A stretch of 64,000 nucleotides of DNA from Evansella clarkii (GCF_002019695.1 NZ_KV917376.1:451163-515162); one strand, 5' to 3'. Positions 35,261 to 44,591 are shown, counted from the first letter of the stretch. The notes: generated from the sequence alone by a model not told the origin. Translations and numbers: made by a program.

Positions 35261-36211
35261 TTATGCTTTTAACAGAGACTGGACACTAGTAGTGAAAGAG
35301 AATAATGCATTTTTCACCCGTGCAAATAGTCCGTCGGATTTCTCCTCAATTTCAGCGGCTGCGATGGCTGGATCTGCCAGTAATTCAGCAGTCAGCCCGT
35401 CAAAATTGTCCGCTTCTGTCACCCCCGCTGGAAAATCACCCTCGTTTCCAGCTAATATAACTCTCTCTGCTCCGAGTCTGTCAATTTCCTTGACTATATC
35501 CCCGGAAACTTGTCCTTTTTCAGTAAAAAGAACAGGGGCTTCATCATACATATCGGATAAGGCTTTTGTGGAAAAATGAGCTGCTTTCGCCGGAAGGATG
35601 ATTACAGTTTTCGAAGGATGCTCTTCTGCGAAACCTTCAGGGTACATACCACGGGAAATCTCTGCAGACATCCTCACAAGTTCACTGCCATTCAGCCTGT
35701 CCATAAAAGTCTGTCCAGTTGTCCCATCGTCAATAATCACCCTGGTTGCCCCAAGATAACGGGAGTTCCAGTAATTGCTCTCCGGAAGATTAGTAATCGT
35801 TACTCCTTCAGAGCGCGCCGCATGAATGAATTCATCGTTACCGATATACATGCCTGAGTGAGTAATCTTTACGTTATCCCGGTGGCCCGTCCTTTCAAAA
35901 TAAAGGATGTCCCCCGGCTGAAGGTCTTCCCTGCTGACTGGTATTCCTGCTTTTGCCTGGTTTCTTGCTACGCGGGGAAGGTACACGCCCACTTCACGAT
36001 ATATATATTGAAGGTATCCTGAACAATCAAATCCTTCAGGGGTTGTGCCGCCCCATTCGTATTCAATGCCAAGATAATCCCTTGAAATATCCATAAGCTC
36101 GTCTACCTGGTTACTCTCCTGCCCTCCGGCAGCTGAGACTGCGGAATTCTGGGTAAATAAACCAGTGAACGCTACAACAAACAGCAATGCGATCGATGTA
36201 ATCTTTCTCAT
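35261..36211 (-). CDS. Secreted NlpC/P60 cell-wall endopeptidase with wall-binding-like tail
   Basis: Cleaves peptidoglycan stem peptides. 316 residues: signal peptide (about 1-28, VSAAG), then an NlpC/P60 domain (about 35-155) with nucleophile Cys63 in GFDCSGYLQYIY, DILYFERTG, and His near 118 in ITHSGMYIGNDEF. The rest (about 168-290) has RLNGSELVRMSAEISRGMYP, VIILPAKAAHFS, APVLFTEKGQ and ERVILAGNEGDF. This resembles a single cell-wall-binding repeat 2 module, as in Clostridium and Bacillus wall proteins. AAGGAATGGATC precedes ATG. Confidence 0.88.
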   Translation of the reverse strand: MRKITSIALLFVVAFTGLFTQNSAVSAAGGQESNQVDELMDISRDYLGIEYEWGGTTPEGFDCSGYLQYIYREVGVYLPRVARNQAKAGIPVSREDLQPGDILYFERTGHRDNVKITHSGMYIGNDEFIHAARSEGVTITNLPESNYWNSRYLGATRVIIDDGTTGQTFMDRLNGSELVRMSAEISRGMYPEGFAEEHPSKTVIILPAKAAHFSTKALSDMYDEAPVLFTEKGQVSGDIVKEIDRLGAERVILAGNEGDFPAGVTEADNFDGLTAELLADPAIAAAEIEEKSDGLFARVKNALFSFTTSVQSLLKA

Positions 36212-36676
36212 GATCCATTCCTTTCTCGTGGTGTGGTTTTAAGGCCGGATATAATTAGTTAAACAAATGGAAATTAAAAGTTTTGTGTTGGTTGGAAGAG
36301 TGAAGCAGAGTGGATGTTTTAGTGGTGCTGGTGCCGGATATTTTGCTGGATCTTATTGATAAACGGCCCTGTGGTTTGTCCGAATGAACGGATATTTTTT
36401 TAAGCTCACTTGTACAGACAAGCAGCTCACTGGAATATATTCTCTCATAAAATGGATTATTTTTCTATGAGTCGAACAGCCTATATAGGACCTGCTTATA
36501 ACACTTCGTTCCTTAAGCCAAAAAAATGATGCTGAAAAAGAATCCAGTATCATGATTCTGTCAAATGGTGGTCCCGGTTAACCGCTGAAGGCGGCCTGTC
36601 CATCCAGCCATGTTAAATTTTATGTACTTAAATTCATCCATTTTTCTGGATGGACTCTGCCATTCGAAAGTGAAGA
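36212..36676. other. Intergenic region with competing hairpins
   Basis: No convincing gene. Near 36598-36655, GTCCATCCAG (36598-36607) can pair perfectly with CTGGATGGAC (36646-36655). The same right arm can also pair with a closer TCATCCA (about 36634-36640). It lies just after the stop of the minus-strand gene at 36677 but lacks a T-run, so it is not a standard terminator. Confidence 0.45.
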
Positions 36677-37036
36677 TTACCTTTTCAGCCATTCCCAGGC
36701 TGCTTCTTTTTCTTCGTATTCAAAGTGTTTAATCTTTACTCCGGGCCAGTAATTTCCTATATCACTGATTACTTGCTTCCACTTTTTTTGTTCACTCACT
36801 ACCGCAACCTTCCTAATCCGCTTCCAATATTTCGTATCAAACTTCATTCCTTCTGTCATCCCCTGGAAAGTCGCATTCTTCATATCATGTATAAAAGCGA
36901 AAATTTTAAATTTCTCCTCCCCAGGAAACTTTTCTTCTATATGTGCCTCTAATTCCTCCATATCATCCTTCATTGTTTTCCCCTCAAACTCCACCGCAAC
37001 GGCAGCCGGGTCCTCTGACTGAATCAGTTTTATCAT
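36677..37036 (-). CDS. SpoIIAA-like (STAS superfamily) protein
   Basis: 119 residues with the SpoIIAA-like fold pattern: VAVEFEGKTMKDDMEELEAH, then FKIFAFIHDMKNATFQGM, KVAVVSEQKKW and a C-terminal helix KEAAWEWLKR. Members are small soluble proteins of unknown role, sometimes with lipid-like ligands. A paralogue lies at 44223-44591. AGGGAGGGACAGAAG precedes ATG. Confidence 0.82.
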   Translation of the reverse strand: MIKLIQSEDPAAVAVEFEGKTMKDDMEELEAHIEEKFPGEEKFKIFAFIHDMKNATFQGMTEGMKFDTKYWKRIRKVAVVSEQKKWKQVISDIGNYWPGVKIKHFEYEEKEAAWEWLKR

Positions 37037-37221
37037 TCTTCTGTCCCTCCCTATAAGGTTTTCATTTTTTTAATCAATTCCCTTTTTTAATTGCTGTGAA
37101 AACTTTTGCAGGTTAAAATAAGGTGTTTATTTTTGCCGGGATAAATATAATTAATATAGAGCCCAGGCGAAGAGGAATTATAACAATTATTGTCGAAAGG
37201 AGGTATCGGGAGGTGGTCACA

Positions 37222-37542
37222 ATGCCGGAAAAAGAAGAACGTATTATTGCAATGTTAATTTATCTTGTTAGTTTTGTAACAACTTTTATTGGCCCGCTAG
37301 TCATCTGGTTAGTGAAGAAAAATGACTCGGAATTTATTGATTATCACGGGAGAGAGTATTTGAATTTCCTGATCACCATGACTGTTTATTCCATTATAAG
37401 CGCCATATTAGTTGTGGTGCTGATCGGGCTGCTGCTGTTATGGATAATCGGGATAGCTGCACTCATTCTTACTATAGTTGCCGCAATCAAAGCATACGAG
37501 GGAGAACACTATCGCTTTCCTTTCATTTTCAGGATTTTGTAG
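37222..37542 (+). CDS. DUF4870-type small membrane protein
   Basis: 106 residues from the ATG at 37222, which has GGGAGGTGGTCACA before it; the frame extends 33 codons upstream without one. It has two to three membrane segments (LIYLVSFVTTFIGPLVIWLV and YSIISAILVVVLIGLLLLW onward). The family pattern IDYHGREYLNFLIT lies between them and a short YRFPFIFRIL tail. Function unknown. Confidence 0.88.
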   Translation: MPEKEERIIAMLIYLVSFVTTFIGPLVIWLVKKNDSEFIDYHGREYLNFLITMTVYSIISAILVVVLIGLLLLWIIGIAALILTIVAAIKAYEGEHYRFPFIFRIL

Positions 37543-37567
37543 GGCAGATGCTTTTGGTGGATAAGTT

Positions 37568-37610
37568 AAGATGCGGGTTCTGTATTCTTCCAGAGCCCGC
37601 ATCTTTTTTT
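37568..37610 (+). terminator. Terminator of the DUF4870 gene
   Basis: AGATGCGGGTTCTG-TATTCTTC-CAGAGCCCGCATCT is followed by TTTTTT. Confidence 0.92.
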
Positions 37611-37744
37611 CCGGTTTGTGGTTTTATGGGGATGACAGCTCTTCATCTTATATTTAATTACCTATCAAAATCATAGATGTCCAGTCGGCAGGTAAATTTC
37701 TATCTCATGAATATTTAAACATCTTTTAATACTGCATTTACCAG

Positions 37745-37773
37745 TTGACGAAATACGCACTACGTAATATCCT
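37745..37773 (+). promoter_or_regulatory. Sigma-A promoter for the TsuA-like gene
   Basis: TTGACG (37745-37750), a 17-base spacer, then TATCCT (37768-37773). It lies 52 bases before the start codon. Confidence 0.55.
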
Positions 37774-37824
37774 ATTGTATAGTCATAAAACCCAGAAAAC
37801 TAATCGGAATTAGAGGTGAATGTA

Positions 37825-39090
37825 ATGAGTACTTCAAATACACAAGGGAGCTCTTTGAACCCTAATCAATTTGACGGTAAAAACCTGCTCGTTCCTGCAC
37901 TGCCTCCTCCACAGAGTTTACATGTCTGGATAGGTATTGCAGCAGCAATCATATTAAGTATCGCAACTTTCACAATCGCTGACGGCTTATTTTTAATTCA
38001 GCTTTGGATCGGACTTTTATTCGGGTTAGCATTATTCCATGCCCGCTTCGGGTTTACTTCCGCATTCCGCCGGCTTATGTCTGTCGGTAACGGACAGGGG
38101 TTAAGAGCCCATATGGTAATGCTTGCAATTGCATCTACTTTATTTGCACCAATTTTGGCATTGGGCTTGTCTTTCGCCGGTCATGACCCGGCAGGCTTTG
38201 TCTCACCAGTAGGTGTGAGCCTGCTGTTCGGAGCATTTATCTTTGGTATCGGCATGCAGCTCGGCGGTGGCTGAGCATCCGGTACATTATATGCCGTCGG
38301 TGGCGGCAGATCATCTATGATTTTAACATTGTTCGGATTTATCGTTGGCTCTGTTATCGGAGCTGCACACTTTGATTTTTGGATGAATGATACACCTACA
38401 CTTCCTGCAATCTCACTTGCTACAGACACAGGCTTAGGATACGGAGGCGCATGGCTCCTTCAGCTCGCTGTTTTTGCCGGAATTATTGCGTTAACGCTAA
38501 GAATTGAAAAGAAAAGAAAAGCGCCAAAAATGGCGCCCCTTCCTACTGCAAAAGGAGTAACAAGAATTTTCCGCGGTGCATGGCCTTTATTGGCAGCAGC
38601 GGTAGTTCTTGCAGTACTGAATGCTGTAACTCTCCTCCTGAGAGGACAGCCTTGGGGTATTACATCCGCGTTCGCACTCTGGGGTTCTAAAGCTGCAAAT
38701 GCGATCGGCATTGACGTAACACAATGGGGATACTGGTCAGGAGAAAGAGCAGCCCAGCTGGAACAGTCTGTATTCCTTGATTCCACAAGTGTTATGAACT
38801 TTGGAATTATGGCTGGTGCATTTATTGCATCTGCAGCAGGAGGAGCTTTTATTCTTAAGCGAATCCCATGGAAAACTGCTGCAGCATCTCTTATCGGAGG
38901 TGTCCTGATGGGCTACGGTGCCCGCCTTGCTTTCGGCTGTAACATTGGAGCTTACTTCAGTGGAATCGCTTCTTTCAGTCTTCACGGCTGGATCTGGGGA
39001 GTAATGGCTCTGGCTGGTACTTTTGCGGCACTTTATATCCGGCCCCTGTTTGGACTTTCTGTTCCGAAATCAACAGATTCAAGCTGTTAA
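37825..39090 (+). CDS. YeeE/YedE (TsuA-like) sulfur/selenium transporter with in-frame TGA, candidate selenoprotein
   Basis: Membrane transporter of the family that carries thiosulfate (TsuA) or is linked to selenium (YedE). Reading TGA at 38272-38274 as an amino acid gives one 421-residue protein. Before it, GMQLGGG; after it, ASGTLYAVGGGRSSMILTLF. Homologues have GGGCASGTLYTVGGG, so the TGA replaces the conserved, functionally important Cys (position 150 here). The frame stays open to 39090 and the second half keeps the other conserved Cys in FGCNIGAYFSGI. A SECIS-like hairpin starts 17 bases after the TGA. The ATG at 37825 follows AGAGGTGAATGTA. The alternative is a pseudogene or a sequencing error. 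No selABCD gene lies in the window. Confidence 0.75.
38292..38308 (+). promoter_or_regulatory. SECIS-like hairpin downstream of the in-frame TGA
   Basis: TGCCGT-CGGTG-GCGGCA forms a 6-base-pair stem (one U-G pair) with a 5-base loop containing GGU. The loop begins 24 bases after the TGA, and one of its first two bases is G. Both fit published features of bacterial selenocysteine insertion elements. The same bases encode the conserved AVGGG, so some of the pairing may be accidental. Confidence 0.5.
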
Positions 39091-39097
39091 AATAAAA

Positions 39098-39463
39098 GAA
39101 AAGCGCAAGCGCCTTGGTCACGAGCGACACTCTTTACCTGCGACGAGTAACCGCAGACCCAAGCACTGCCTCTTCCTTTGCGAGTACAGCTCCGGAGTGT
39201 ATCCGTCGAGGCAACTCGCAGTGTTTCTTGAAGCTTTGCTCGTTGGATAGCATACTCGAAGATGCAGCGCAGAAGCCGCTCTTTGGCTTCAAGTGCTCCT
39301 GCGATTACTCGTCGCAAGGCAGCATAGATGCCACTTCAGGTAGTAGCCTGCCTGAAGTGACCTCGGTAACTGTCTCTTCCTCTTCTAGAAACGCTGCGAG
39401 GTGGATCCGTCGAGACAACTCGAAGCATACTTGTGATGCAATCGCTCGTCGCTGGAGCTGGAT
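39098..39463. repeat. GC-rich repeat related to the 12.9-kb element
   Basis: It begins AAAGCGCAAGCGCCTTGGTC and ends GCTGGAGCTGGAT. It has TGCGACGAGTAACCGCAG near 39138 and its approximate inverse TGCGATTACTCGTCGCA near 39300, and two copies of GTCGAGRCAACTCG (39205-39221, 39409-39425). These blocks also occur in the element at 12880-13140. Non-coding; probably a composite of small intergenic elements. Confidence 0.6.
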
Positions 39464-39502
39464 AACTATCGTGGGATGTTATACTTTCTTATAGTAAAAC
39501 AT

Positions 39503-39545
39503 AGCACAGCATCCTTTAAAAAGGTTGCTGTGCTTTTTCTTTTAC
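39503..39545 (+). terminator. Terminator between converging genes
   Basis: AGCACAGCA-N14-TGCTGTGCT is followed by TTTTCTTTT on the plus strand. Confidence 0.75.
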
Positions 39546-39555
39546 CCTTCACGTA

Positions 39556-40764
39556 TTAGCCAGTCCTCTTTTTTCGGGCAACTAAAATCGCTCCGCCAAT
39601 ACCTGCAAATAATATACCTGCAAGGAGACCGACAGGGTAGAGAGCATTAGTGGCAGAGGCATTGCTGCCAGCGGCAGTTTCAGCGGCTTCTCCCTTTTCC
39701 GCTGAAGCTGAAGCGGTTTCCTCACTTCCGGAACCTGCTTCGCTCACTTCCGCCTCGTTATCCATATTTTCACTATTAACATCGGCTGCTTTTGCATCAT
39801 TTACCTTCTCATTAACATCTTTCTTTTCTCCAGCTGCCGCCGCTTCCCCGATATTATTGCTCACCCCTTCATCATCATTATCAGGAGTTGTTCCAGCAGC
39901 TGCTTCAACGCCCCCATCATTTTCTTCATTAATCAATTCATCCAGATCCACCGCTTCCTCCTCAACCTGATCAGGAAGCGAAATGGAATCCAGTTCGTTA
40001 AAATTAATATACTCTGTACTCGTTCTTTGCTTCGATTGCTCAGATCCGGCCTCAGTTTCCATCGTAATTTCCATTTCCAGTGTTACATACGAAAGGAAAT
40101 GTGACTCTTTATCGATTATCATCTGATAATCGAGAGAATCGATGGTCATCCCTTCCAGGGTACCCGCTATAATATCCCCATATATTTCATCTTCCATTGC
40201 CGCTAATACTTCCTGTGTATTATTTAAAAAATTCTCCCCGCTGCCCTCGAAAACGAGAATATAATAGCCGTCTTCTTCATAAACAGACATATTGTCGCTA
40301 AGCCCTGTCATATGCCTGGCCTCGTCTGCCGGGTTTTCCACGAAATTAACAGAAGGGCCGCCTGTAATTTCATTACTGATCTTTATCCATGACCCATCAG
40401 GATCCTGCTGATAAATAGCATCCTCTGTCCAGTAAGCCTCTGTCACGGTATCCTCACCTATCCCCGCATCAGGGGCTGCGGCATTCTCCGTTTTTTGATA
40501 CATATTAAATGGATCTGTAATTACATCCTGTTCAATCCGCGATTTTGTATGTATTGGTTCCTCCTGGCCAGCTGTAAGAAACGACTGCTCCATTTCAATT
40601 CTCGTGGAAAAACTTCCGAGGTCCTCCATCGCCTCATAAGAAATTTGCAGGAGTTCCTCAGCTGGGGGTGTATCTTCATTCGCGGAAACTGTGCCGGTTG
40701 TTCCTATAAATAAAACAGAAGCAAGATTCAAAACGATAAATGGAGATAATGTTATTTTTCTCAT
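39556..40764 (-). CDS. Secreted, membrane-anchored acidic protein (DUF6612-like)
   Basis: 402 residues: signal peptide (about 1-28, TVSANED), a beta-rich domain (about 30-265) with NTQEVLAAMEDEIYGDIIAG, SLDYQMIIDKESHFLSYVTL and EYINFNELDSISLPDQ, resembling LolA-like DUF6612 proteins. A low-complexity linker rich in A, E, D, S and N follows (about 268-370), then one C-terminal helix (GLLAGILFAGIGGAILVARK) and KKR. It is thus held in the membrane with the domain outside. No LPxTG motif is seen. Function unknown. Confidence 0.75.
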   Translation of the reverse strand: MRKITLSPFIVLNLASVLFIGTTGTVSANEDTPPAEELLQISYEAMEDLGSFSTRIEMEQSFLTAGQEEPIHTKSRIEQDVITDPFNMYQKTENAAAPDAGIGEDTVTEAYWTEDAIYQQDPDGSWIKISNEITGGPSVNFVENPADEARHMTGLSDNMSVYEEDGYYILVFEGSGENFLNNTQEVLAAMEDEIYGDIIAGTLEGMTIDSLDYQMIIDKESHFLSYVTLEMEITMETEAGSEQSKQRTSTEYINFNELDSISLPDQVEEEAVDLDELINEENDGGVEAAAGTTPDNDDEGVSNNIGEAAAAGEKKDVNEKVNDAKAADVNSENMDNEAEVSEAGSGSEETASASAEKGEAAETAAGSNASATNALYPVGLLAGILFAGIGGAILVARKKRTG

Positions 40765-40955
40765 GATAACTCTCCTATCAGTTCATTAAGTTTAGCTGTT
40801 AAAGCAGTTCCAGTTTATAAAAACTCATAATCTCTCTTCTGAAACTGCCCCCTCTTTTTAATTGAAGTACCCTCATTGATAACTGGTAAAACAGCTATCT
40901 TGCCTGTTTCCCTCAGCGTTAGTTTTCTCATTTCCCAGTCAGCCACCTTTGCTAT

Positions 40956-40996
40956 GAAAAAAACATCCCCCGTTTCCTGAAGAAATGGGAGATGTC
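40956..40996 (-). terminator. Terminator of the SLC13 gene
   Basis: On the minus strand ACATCTCCCATTTC pairs imperfectly with GAAACGGGGGATGT, followed by TTTTTTTC. Confidence 0.75.
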
Positions 40997-41035
40997 TTGT
41001 ATCTCTACACTTAAGTTTTTAAATCTAGCAAACTA

Positions 41036-42682
41036 TTACTCCGCGAACGCAGGAACATCTGTTAAATTAATGCCCCACACAAGTGGCAGAATGAAATAAA
41101 CTGCAGCTGCAATTAAAATTATACCGGCGAAGTTAAGCGCAACACCCGCTTTGGCCATGTCTGGTATACGTAGGTAACCAGAACCGAAAACTACCGCGTT
41201 CGGCGGTGTTGCTACCGGAAGCATAAACGCACAGGAGGCAGCAACAGCAGCTGTAACCATCAGGCCGTATGGATGTACCCCTAAAGCGACTGCGAGAGAC
41301 GCCATAATCGGGAACATCATGGAAGCAGTTGCTGTATTGGATGTGATTTCTGTCAGGAAAATTACCAGAGCAGCAACCATTATAAGCACGATCAGCATAT
41401 TGACACCTTCAAGCGCTGTAAGCTGGCCGCCAATCCACTCAGAAAGCCCCGAAGCGGTAAAGCCGGCAGCAATAGCGAGCCCGCCCCCGAAAAGAAGCAA
41501 GATTCCCCAAGGCAGTTTTACAGCCGTATTCCAGTCAAGGAGGTGTCCGCCCTTCTTCGTTTTAGCTGGTATGATGAATAATATTAGCGCCGCTGTCATC
41601 GCTATGATGGCATCATTAATATTTTCGTTAATATCATTAAGTATGAAGGTACGGCTGATCCATGCGAAAGCCGCCAGGACAAAGACGGCAAAAACAGCTT
41701 TTTGCTCAAACGTCACTGCGCCGAGCTTCTGCTTTTCGTCCCTGATAACTTTCTGCCCGCCTGGCAGTTCCTTTAATTTCATTGGATAAGCCACTTTTAC
41801 AAGATACACCCATGCCAGGAGAATAAATATCCAGGCAAACGGAACACCGAACATCATCCAGCCGGCAAATGAAACTTCAAGTCCGTAAATTTCCTGTACC
41901 GCCCCTGCAAAAAGGGTGTTCGGCGGTGTGCCAATTAGCGTGGCAACTCCCCCAATGGATGCAGCATATGCAATACTCAGCATCATCGCCTTACCGAAAC
42001 CAAAGTTTTCTTTCGAGGTATCGACTGACGGATCGTCTTTCAAAGCTTCAGAGATTTGGTAAACAATAGCGAGAGCAATCGGCACCATCATCATCGCCGT
42101 TGCTGTATTGGATATCCACATGGAAAGGAAACCAGTCGCTACCATAAAACCAAGTATAATTCTTTCTGTGTTTGTCCCGATAACAGAGATGATTGTCAGA
42201 GCGATACGTTTATGTAAATTCCACTTTTCCATTGCCAGCGCGATCATAAACCCGCCCATAAACAGGAATATCGTATCGCTCCCGTATGCTGACGTTGTTT
42301 CTCCAATATTAAGCCCCCCAGTAAGTGGAAACAGGATAACCGGAAGCAGTGATGTAGCCGGTATCGGTATAGCTTCCGTTATCCACCAGACGGCAATCCA
42401 AAGGGTGCTGGCGAGAATCGCCCGCCCTTCCGGAGTCAAGCCTTCAGGGGTGAAAAACATTAGTGTTAAAATAAATAAAAGCGGACCTAAGAACAGTCCG
42501 ATAAGCTGAGGTGTTTTATAACTCCGTTTATTCCCGTCGCCATTATCATTACCTGCCGAGGACGACTGCCAGGAGCTTCCCGACTTGCTTATTCTGGACT
42601 TATTTGGCTTTACGAAAAAAGTAAGAAGGTCTTTTGTCTGGTCATGCTTTTCCCAAAGCCAGTTCCATGTTGCAGAAATCAT
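41036..42682 (-). CDS. SLC13/DASS-family sodium:dicarboxylate symporter
   Basis: Imports dicarboxylates such as succinate or malate (or sulfate) with sodium. 548 residues: a cytoplasmic N-terminal tail of about 55 residues, then 11-12 membrane segments. Both substrate/sodium SNT motifs are present: MWISNTATAMMMVP and TSNTATASMMFP. ITEAIPIPATSLLPV and IGTPPN are further DASS blocks. A CAGGAGGGATAGAG site precedes ATG. The long polar N-terminus (SKSGSSWQSSSAGND) is unusual in length for the family. Confidence 0.93.
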   Translation of the reverse strand: MISATWNWLWEKHDQTKDLLTFFVKPNKSRISKSGSSWQSSSAGNDNGDGNKRSYKTPQLIGLFLGPLLFILTLMFFTPEGLTPEGRAILASTLWIAVWWITEAIPIPATSLLPVILFPLTGGLNIGETTSAYGSDTIFLFMGGFMIALAMEKWNLHKRIALTIISVIGTNTERIILGFMVATGFLSMWISNTATAMMMVPIALAIVYQISEALKDDPSVDTSKENFGFGKAMMLSIAYAASIGGVATLIGTPPNTLFAGAVQEIYGLEVSFAGWMMFGVPFAWIFILLAWVYLVKVAYPMKLKELPGGQKVIRDEKQKLGAVTFEQKAVFAVFVLAAFAWISRTFILNDINENINDAIIAMTAALILFIIPAKTKKGGHLLDWNTAVKLPWGILLLFGGGLAIAAGFTASGLSEWIGGQLTALEGVNMLIVLIMVAALVIFLTEITSNTATASMMFPIMASLAVALGVHPYGLMVTAAVAASCAFMLPVATPPNAVVFGSGYLRIPDMAKAGVALNFAGIILIAAAVYFILPLVWGINLTDVPAFAE

Positions 42683-42830
42683 CTCTATCCCTCCTGTATG
42701 TATTCTGATAATTCCCCATTATATTGGTACTATAGTAATTGAGCAAGCAATATGGATGCGCTTGCATTACCAGGATATTAAGAAAGATAACAGGAAAAAG
42801 GCTGATTGAAAAGCTGCACATGTGCTTCAA

Positions 42831-44003
42831 CTACTGCTCCATAAATTTATTTGCAATACTATCTACAAGAATATCAACCGGTTCATCCCCGGAATACTGT
42901 ACATAAAAAACTTCTCTTCCCGCTCTCGCAATCACAGCCGACATTAGATGATTTTCACTAACCCATAAGTCATCAAAATCAGTACTTTCCATAGGTTCAT
43001 AGTCTTCCAATGGACTATGCCGGCTGTACTCCTCAACCATGCTTTGGGCAAGCCTCCCGCTTAGTCCTTCCGTTCTCCCTGTATATCGGTACGACCACAA
43101 ATAAGAGGTACCTGAATTTCCGGGCTCCCACTCATGATCCGGATCCGTAACACTTTCCCTCAGGGAGTATTGCTCCGGCACTAAAATCCCCCATCTCTCC
43201 CTGTAAAAGTTTTCTTCCTCTCCTTGATTTATGTACGGCAAAAGCTCTTCCTCAACAATGTCCGCAAGCTGGAGGACAGGAAGTTCGGCTCCCTCTGGCA
43301 CTTCAGAAGAAGACGTTATATATGAAAAAGCCAGATTCCCGAACACAAGAACCAGGATAGGAATCACAACTAACGCCCCTCCCACACTGATAGCTCTGTT
43401 TTTGGAAAACCTCTTCCTATAATCTATACCATGGTGAAGTGAGTGTCCTGATTCCAGCTTGCTTATCAGCTTTGAAACATGGGAACAGGCCCCCATGAGC
43501 CTGGAAAGCAAAGCTCCTGAAGACAGAATAAAAATTATAAGTGCTGCAAGAAAAATATCCACAAGAATAGCCTCTGCCGACCATTGATAAACTCTGTATA
43601 CTAAAAGGGCAACAGAAAGAAAAGTAAGAAAAATGAGTGGCACCTCCTGTATTAAAAGGTCTTTTCTGAGCAGCCTCCACTCAACTGCCTGATACTTACG
43701 TTCTTTGTCTTGTTCATTGTCTTCCATAGCCCGGAAAATTCGCAGATTCCCTTTGGAAGGGATGTATTCCCAGCCTTCCTGCTCGTATTCTGCCATCCTC
43801 TCATCGAATTTTTCATCCTTTTTAATATAGCCGATACGGTAACGTGTATCGGAAGGACTGCTTTTTTCAAATATGAAAGACCGGTAATTTACCCCTGTAA
43901 GCTGCCAGCCTTGCCGGGCCATATCTTCCAGCAGAGCCTCCTGTTCTTCTATACGCCAGTATTCCTGCCATATTGTTTTTTTCATAGTGGTTTTTCCTTC
44001 CAT
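42831..44003 (-). CDS. DUF2812 membrane protein
   Basis: 390 residues. The N-terminal soluble part (about 12-95) matches DUF2812: EEQEALLEDMARQGWQLTGV, FIFEKSSPSDTRYRIGYI and EYEQEGWEYI. Two paired membrane segments follow (about 120-165) plus one near 215, and the C-terminal outer domain (about 235-390) is acidic. Function unknown; DUF2812 genes often sit beside PadR regulators, but none is here. The start ATG follows GGAGGTTTAG. Confidence 0.82.
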   Translation of the reverse strand: MEGKTTMKKTIWQEYWRIEEQEALLEDMARQGWQLTGVNYRSFIFEKSSPSDTRYRIGYIKKDEKFDERMAEYEQEGWEYIPSKGNLRIFRAMEDNEQDKERKYQAVEWRLLRKDLLIQEVPLIFLTFLSVALLVYRVYQWSAEAILVDIFLAALIIFILSSGALLSRLMGACSHVSKLISKLESGHSLHHGIDYRKRFSKNRAISVGGALVVIPILVLVFGNLAFSYITSSSEVPEGAELPVLQLADIVEEELLPYINQGEEENFYRERWGILVPEQYSLRESVTDPDHEWEPGNSGTSYLWSYRYTGRTEGLSGRLAQSMVEEYSRHSPLEDYEPMESTDFDDLWVSENHLMSAVIARAGREVFYVQYSGDEPVDILVDSIANKFMEQ

Positions 44004-44222
44004 CTAAACCTCCATCTCCGGGCACTCTCCCCCTGTATGTATTATTATTTTCGACAAAATCTCCATTATATGTTACATTCTCGATCACCCTGCAATTTCC
44101 TGCAAAGTGGAAATTGCAAATCTATTATTGGGAATTTCCTTCTACATAATTAATTCAATCAATTTCCTGAGCTATAAAAACAAAAAATCCTCCAGCTATA
44201 TACTGGAGGTGAATATGGCTTG

Positions 44223-44591
44223 CTATGAGTTTTGTTGAGTTTCTAATACCCACTCCCGGGCCTTTTCCTCTTCTTCTTCAGGGAAATATTGAAGTTCCAT
44301 GTCCGTAACCTTGTCAGCAGCTGATGAGAGGAATTTTACCGTTTTCTGGTCTCCTACAATCGCATACCGCTCTATGTCCCCACCATGTTCCCTGGCAAAG
44401 CGAAGTCTGTTATTCACAGCCGAAATTTCCGGTTTTGCCATTTCAGGGAGCCATACAATCAAGTTTACCTTTCCATGCTGGCGAATCGCTTTTCTGATCT
44501 CATCAAAAGCTTTTTCATTATCTTCCACTGTCATCGTACCTGCAGCCTTGAAGGCAAGAACATTACCTTCGCGCCATAACTTCCGGATCAT
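44223..44591 (-). CDS. SpoIIAA-like (STAS superfamily) protein, second copy
   Basis: 122 residues. The pattern is like the protein at 36677: VLAFKAAGTMTVEDNEKAFD, GKVNLIVWLPEM, RYAIVGDQKTVKFLS and a C-terminal KAREWVLE helix. Pairwise similarity is in pattern rather than close identity. No functional motif is visible. Short separate gene. Confidence 0.78.
   Translation of the reverse strand: MIRKLWREGNVLAFKAAGTMTVEDNEKAFDEIRKAIRQHGKVNLIVWLPEMAKPEISAVNNRLRFAREHGGDIERYAIVGDQKTVKFLSSAADKVTDMELQYFPEEEEEKAREWVLETQQNS

Larger units (their letters stand above)
39091..39555. other. Intergenic region filled by a GC-rich repeat and a terminator
   Basis: No gene is seen. It contains the GC-rich element at 39098-39463 and a terminator at 39503-39545. 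Confidence 0.6.

Noticed and set aside
36353..36553. Small minus-strand protein of 66 residues
   Set aside because: No ribosome site, no recognisable pattern, and it lies among hairpin-forming intergenic sequence.
37825..39090. Simple pseudogene with a nonsense mutation
   Set aside because: Not excluded, but the only stop lies exactly at a conserved Cys codon, is TGA, is followed by a hairpin of suitable form, and the rest of both halves is intact. Listed as the main alternative instead.
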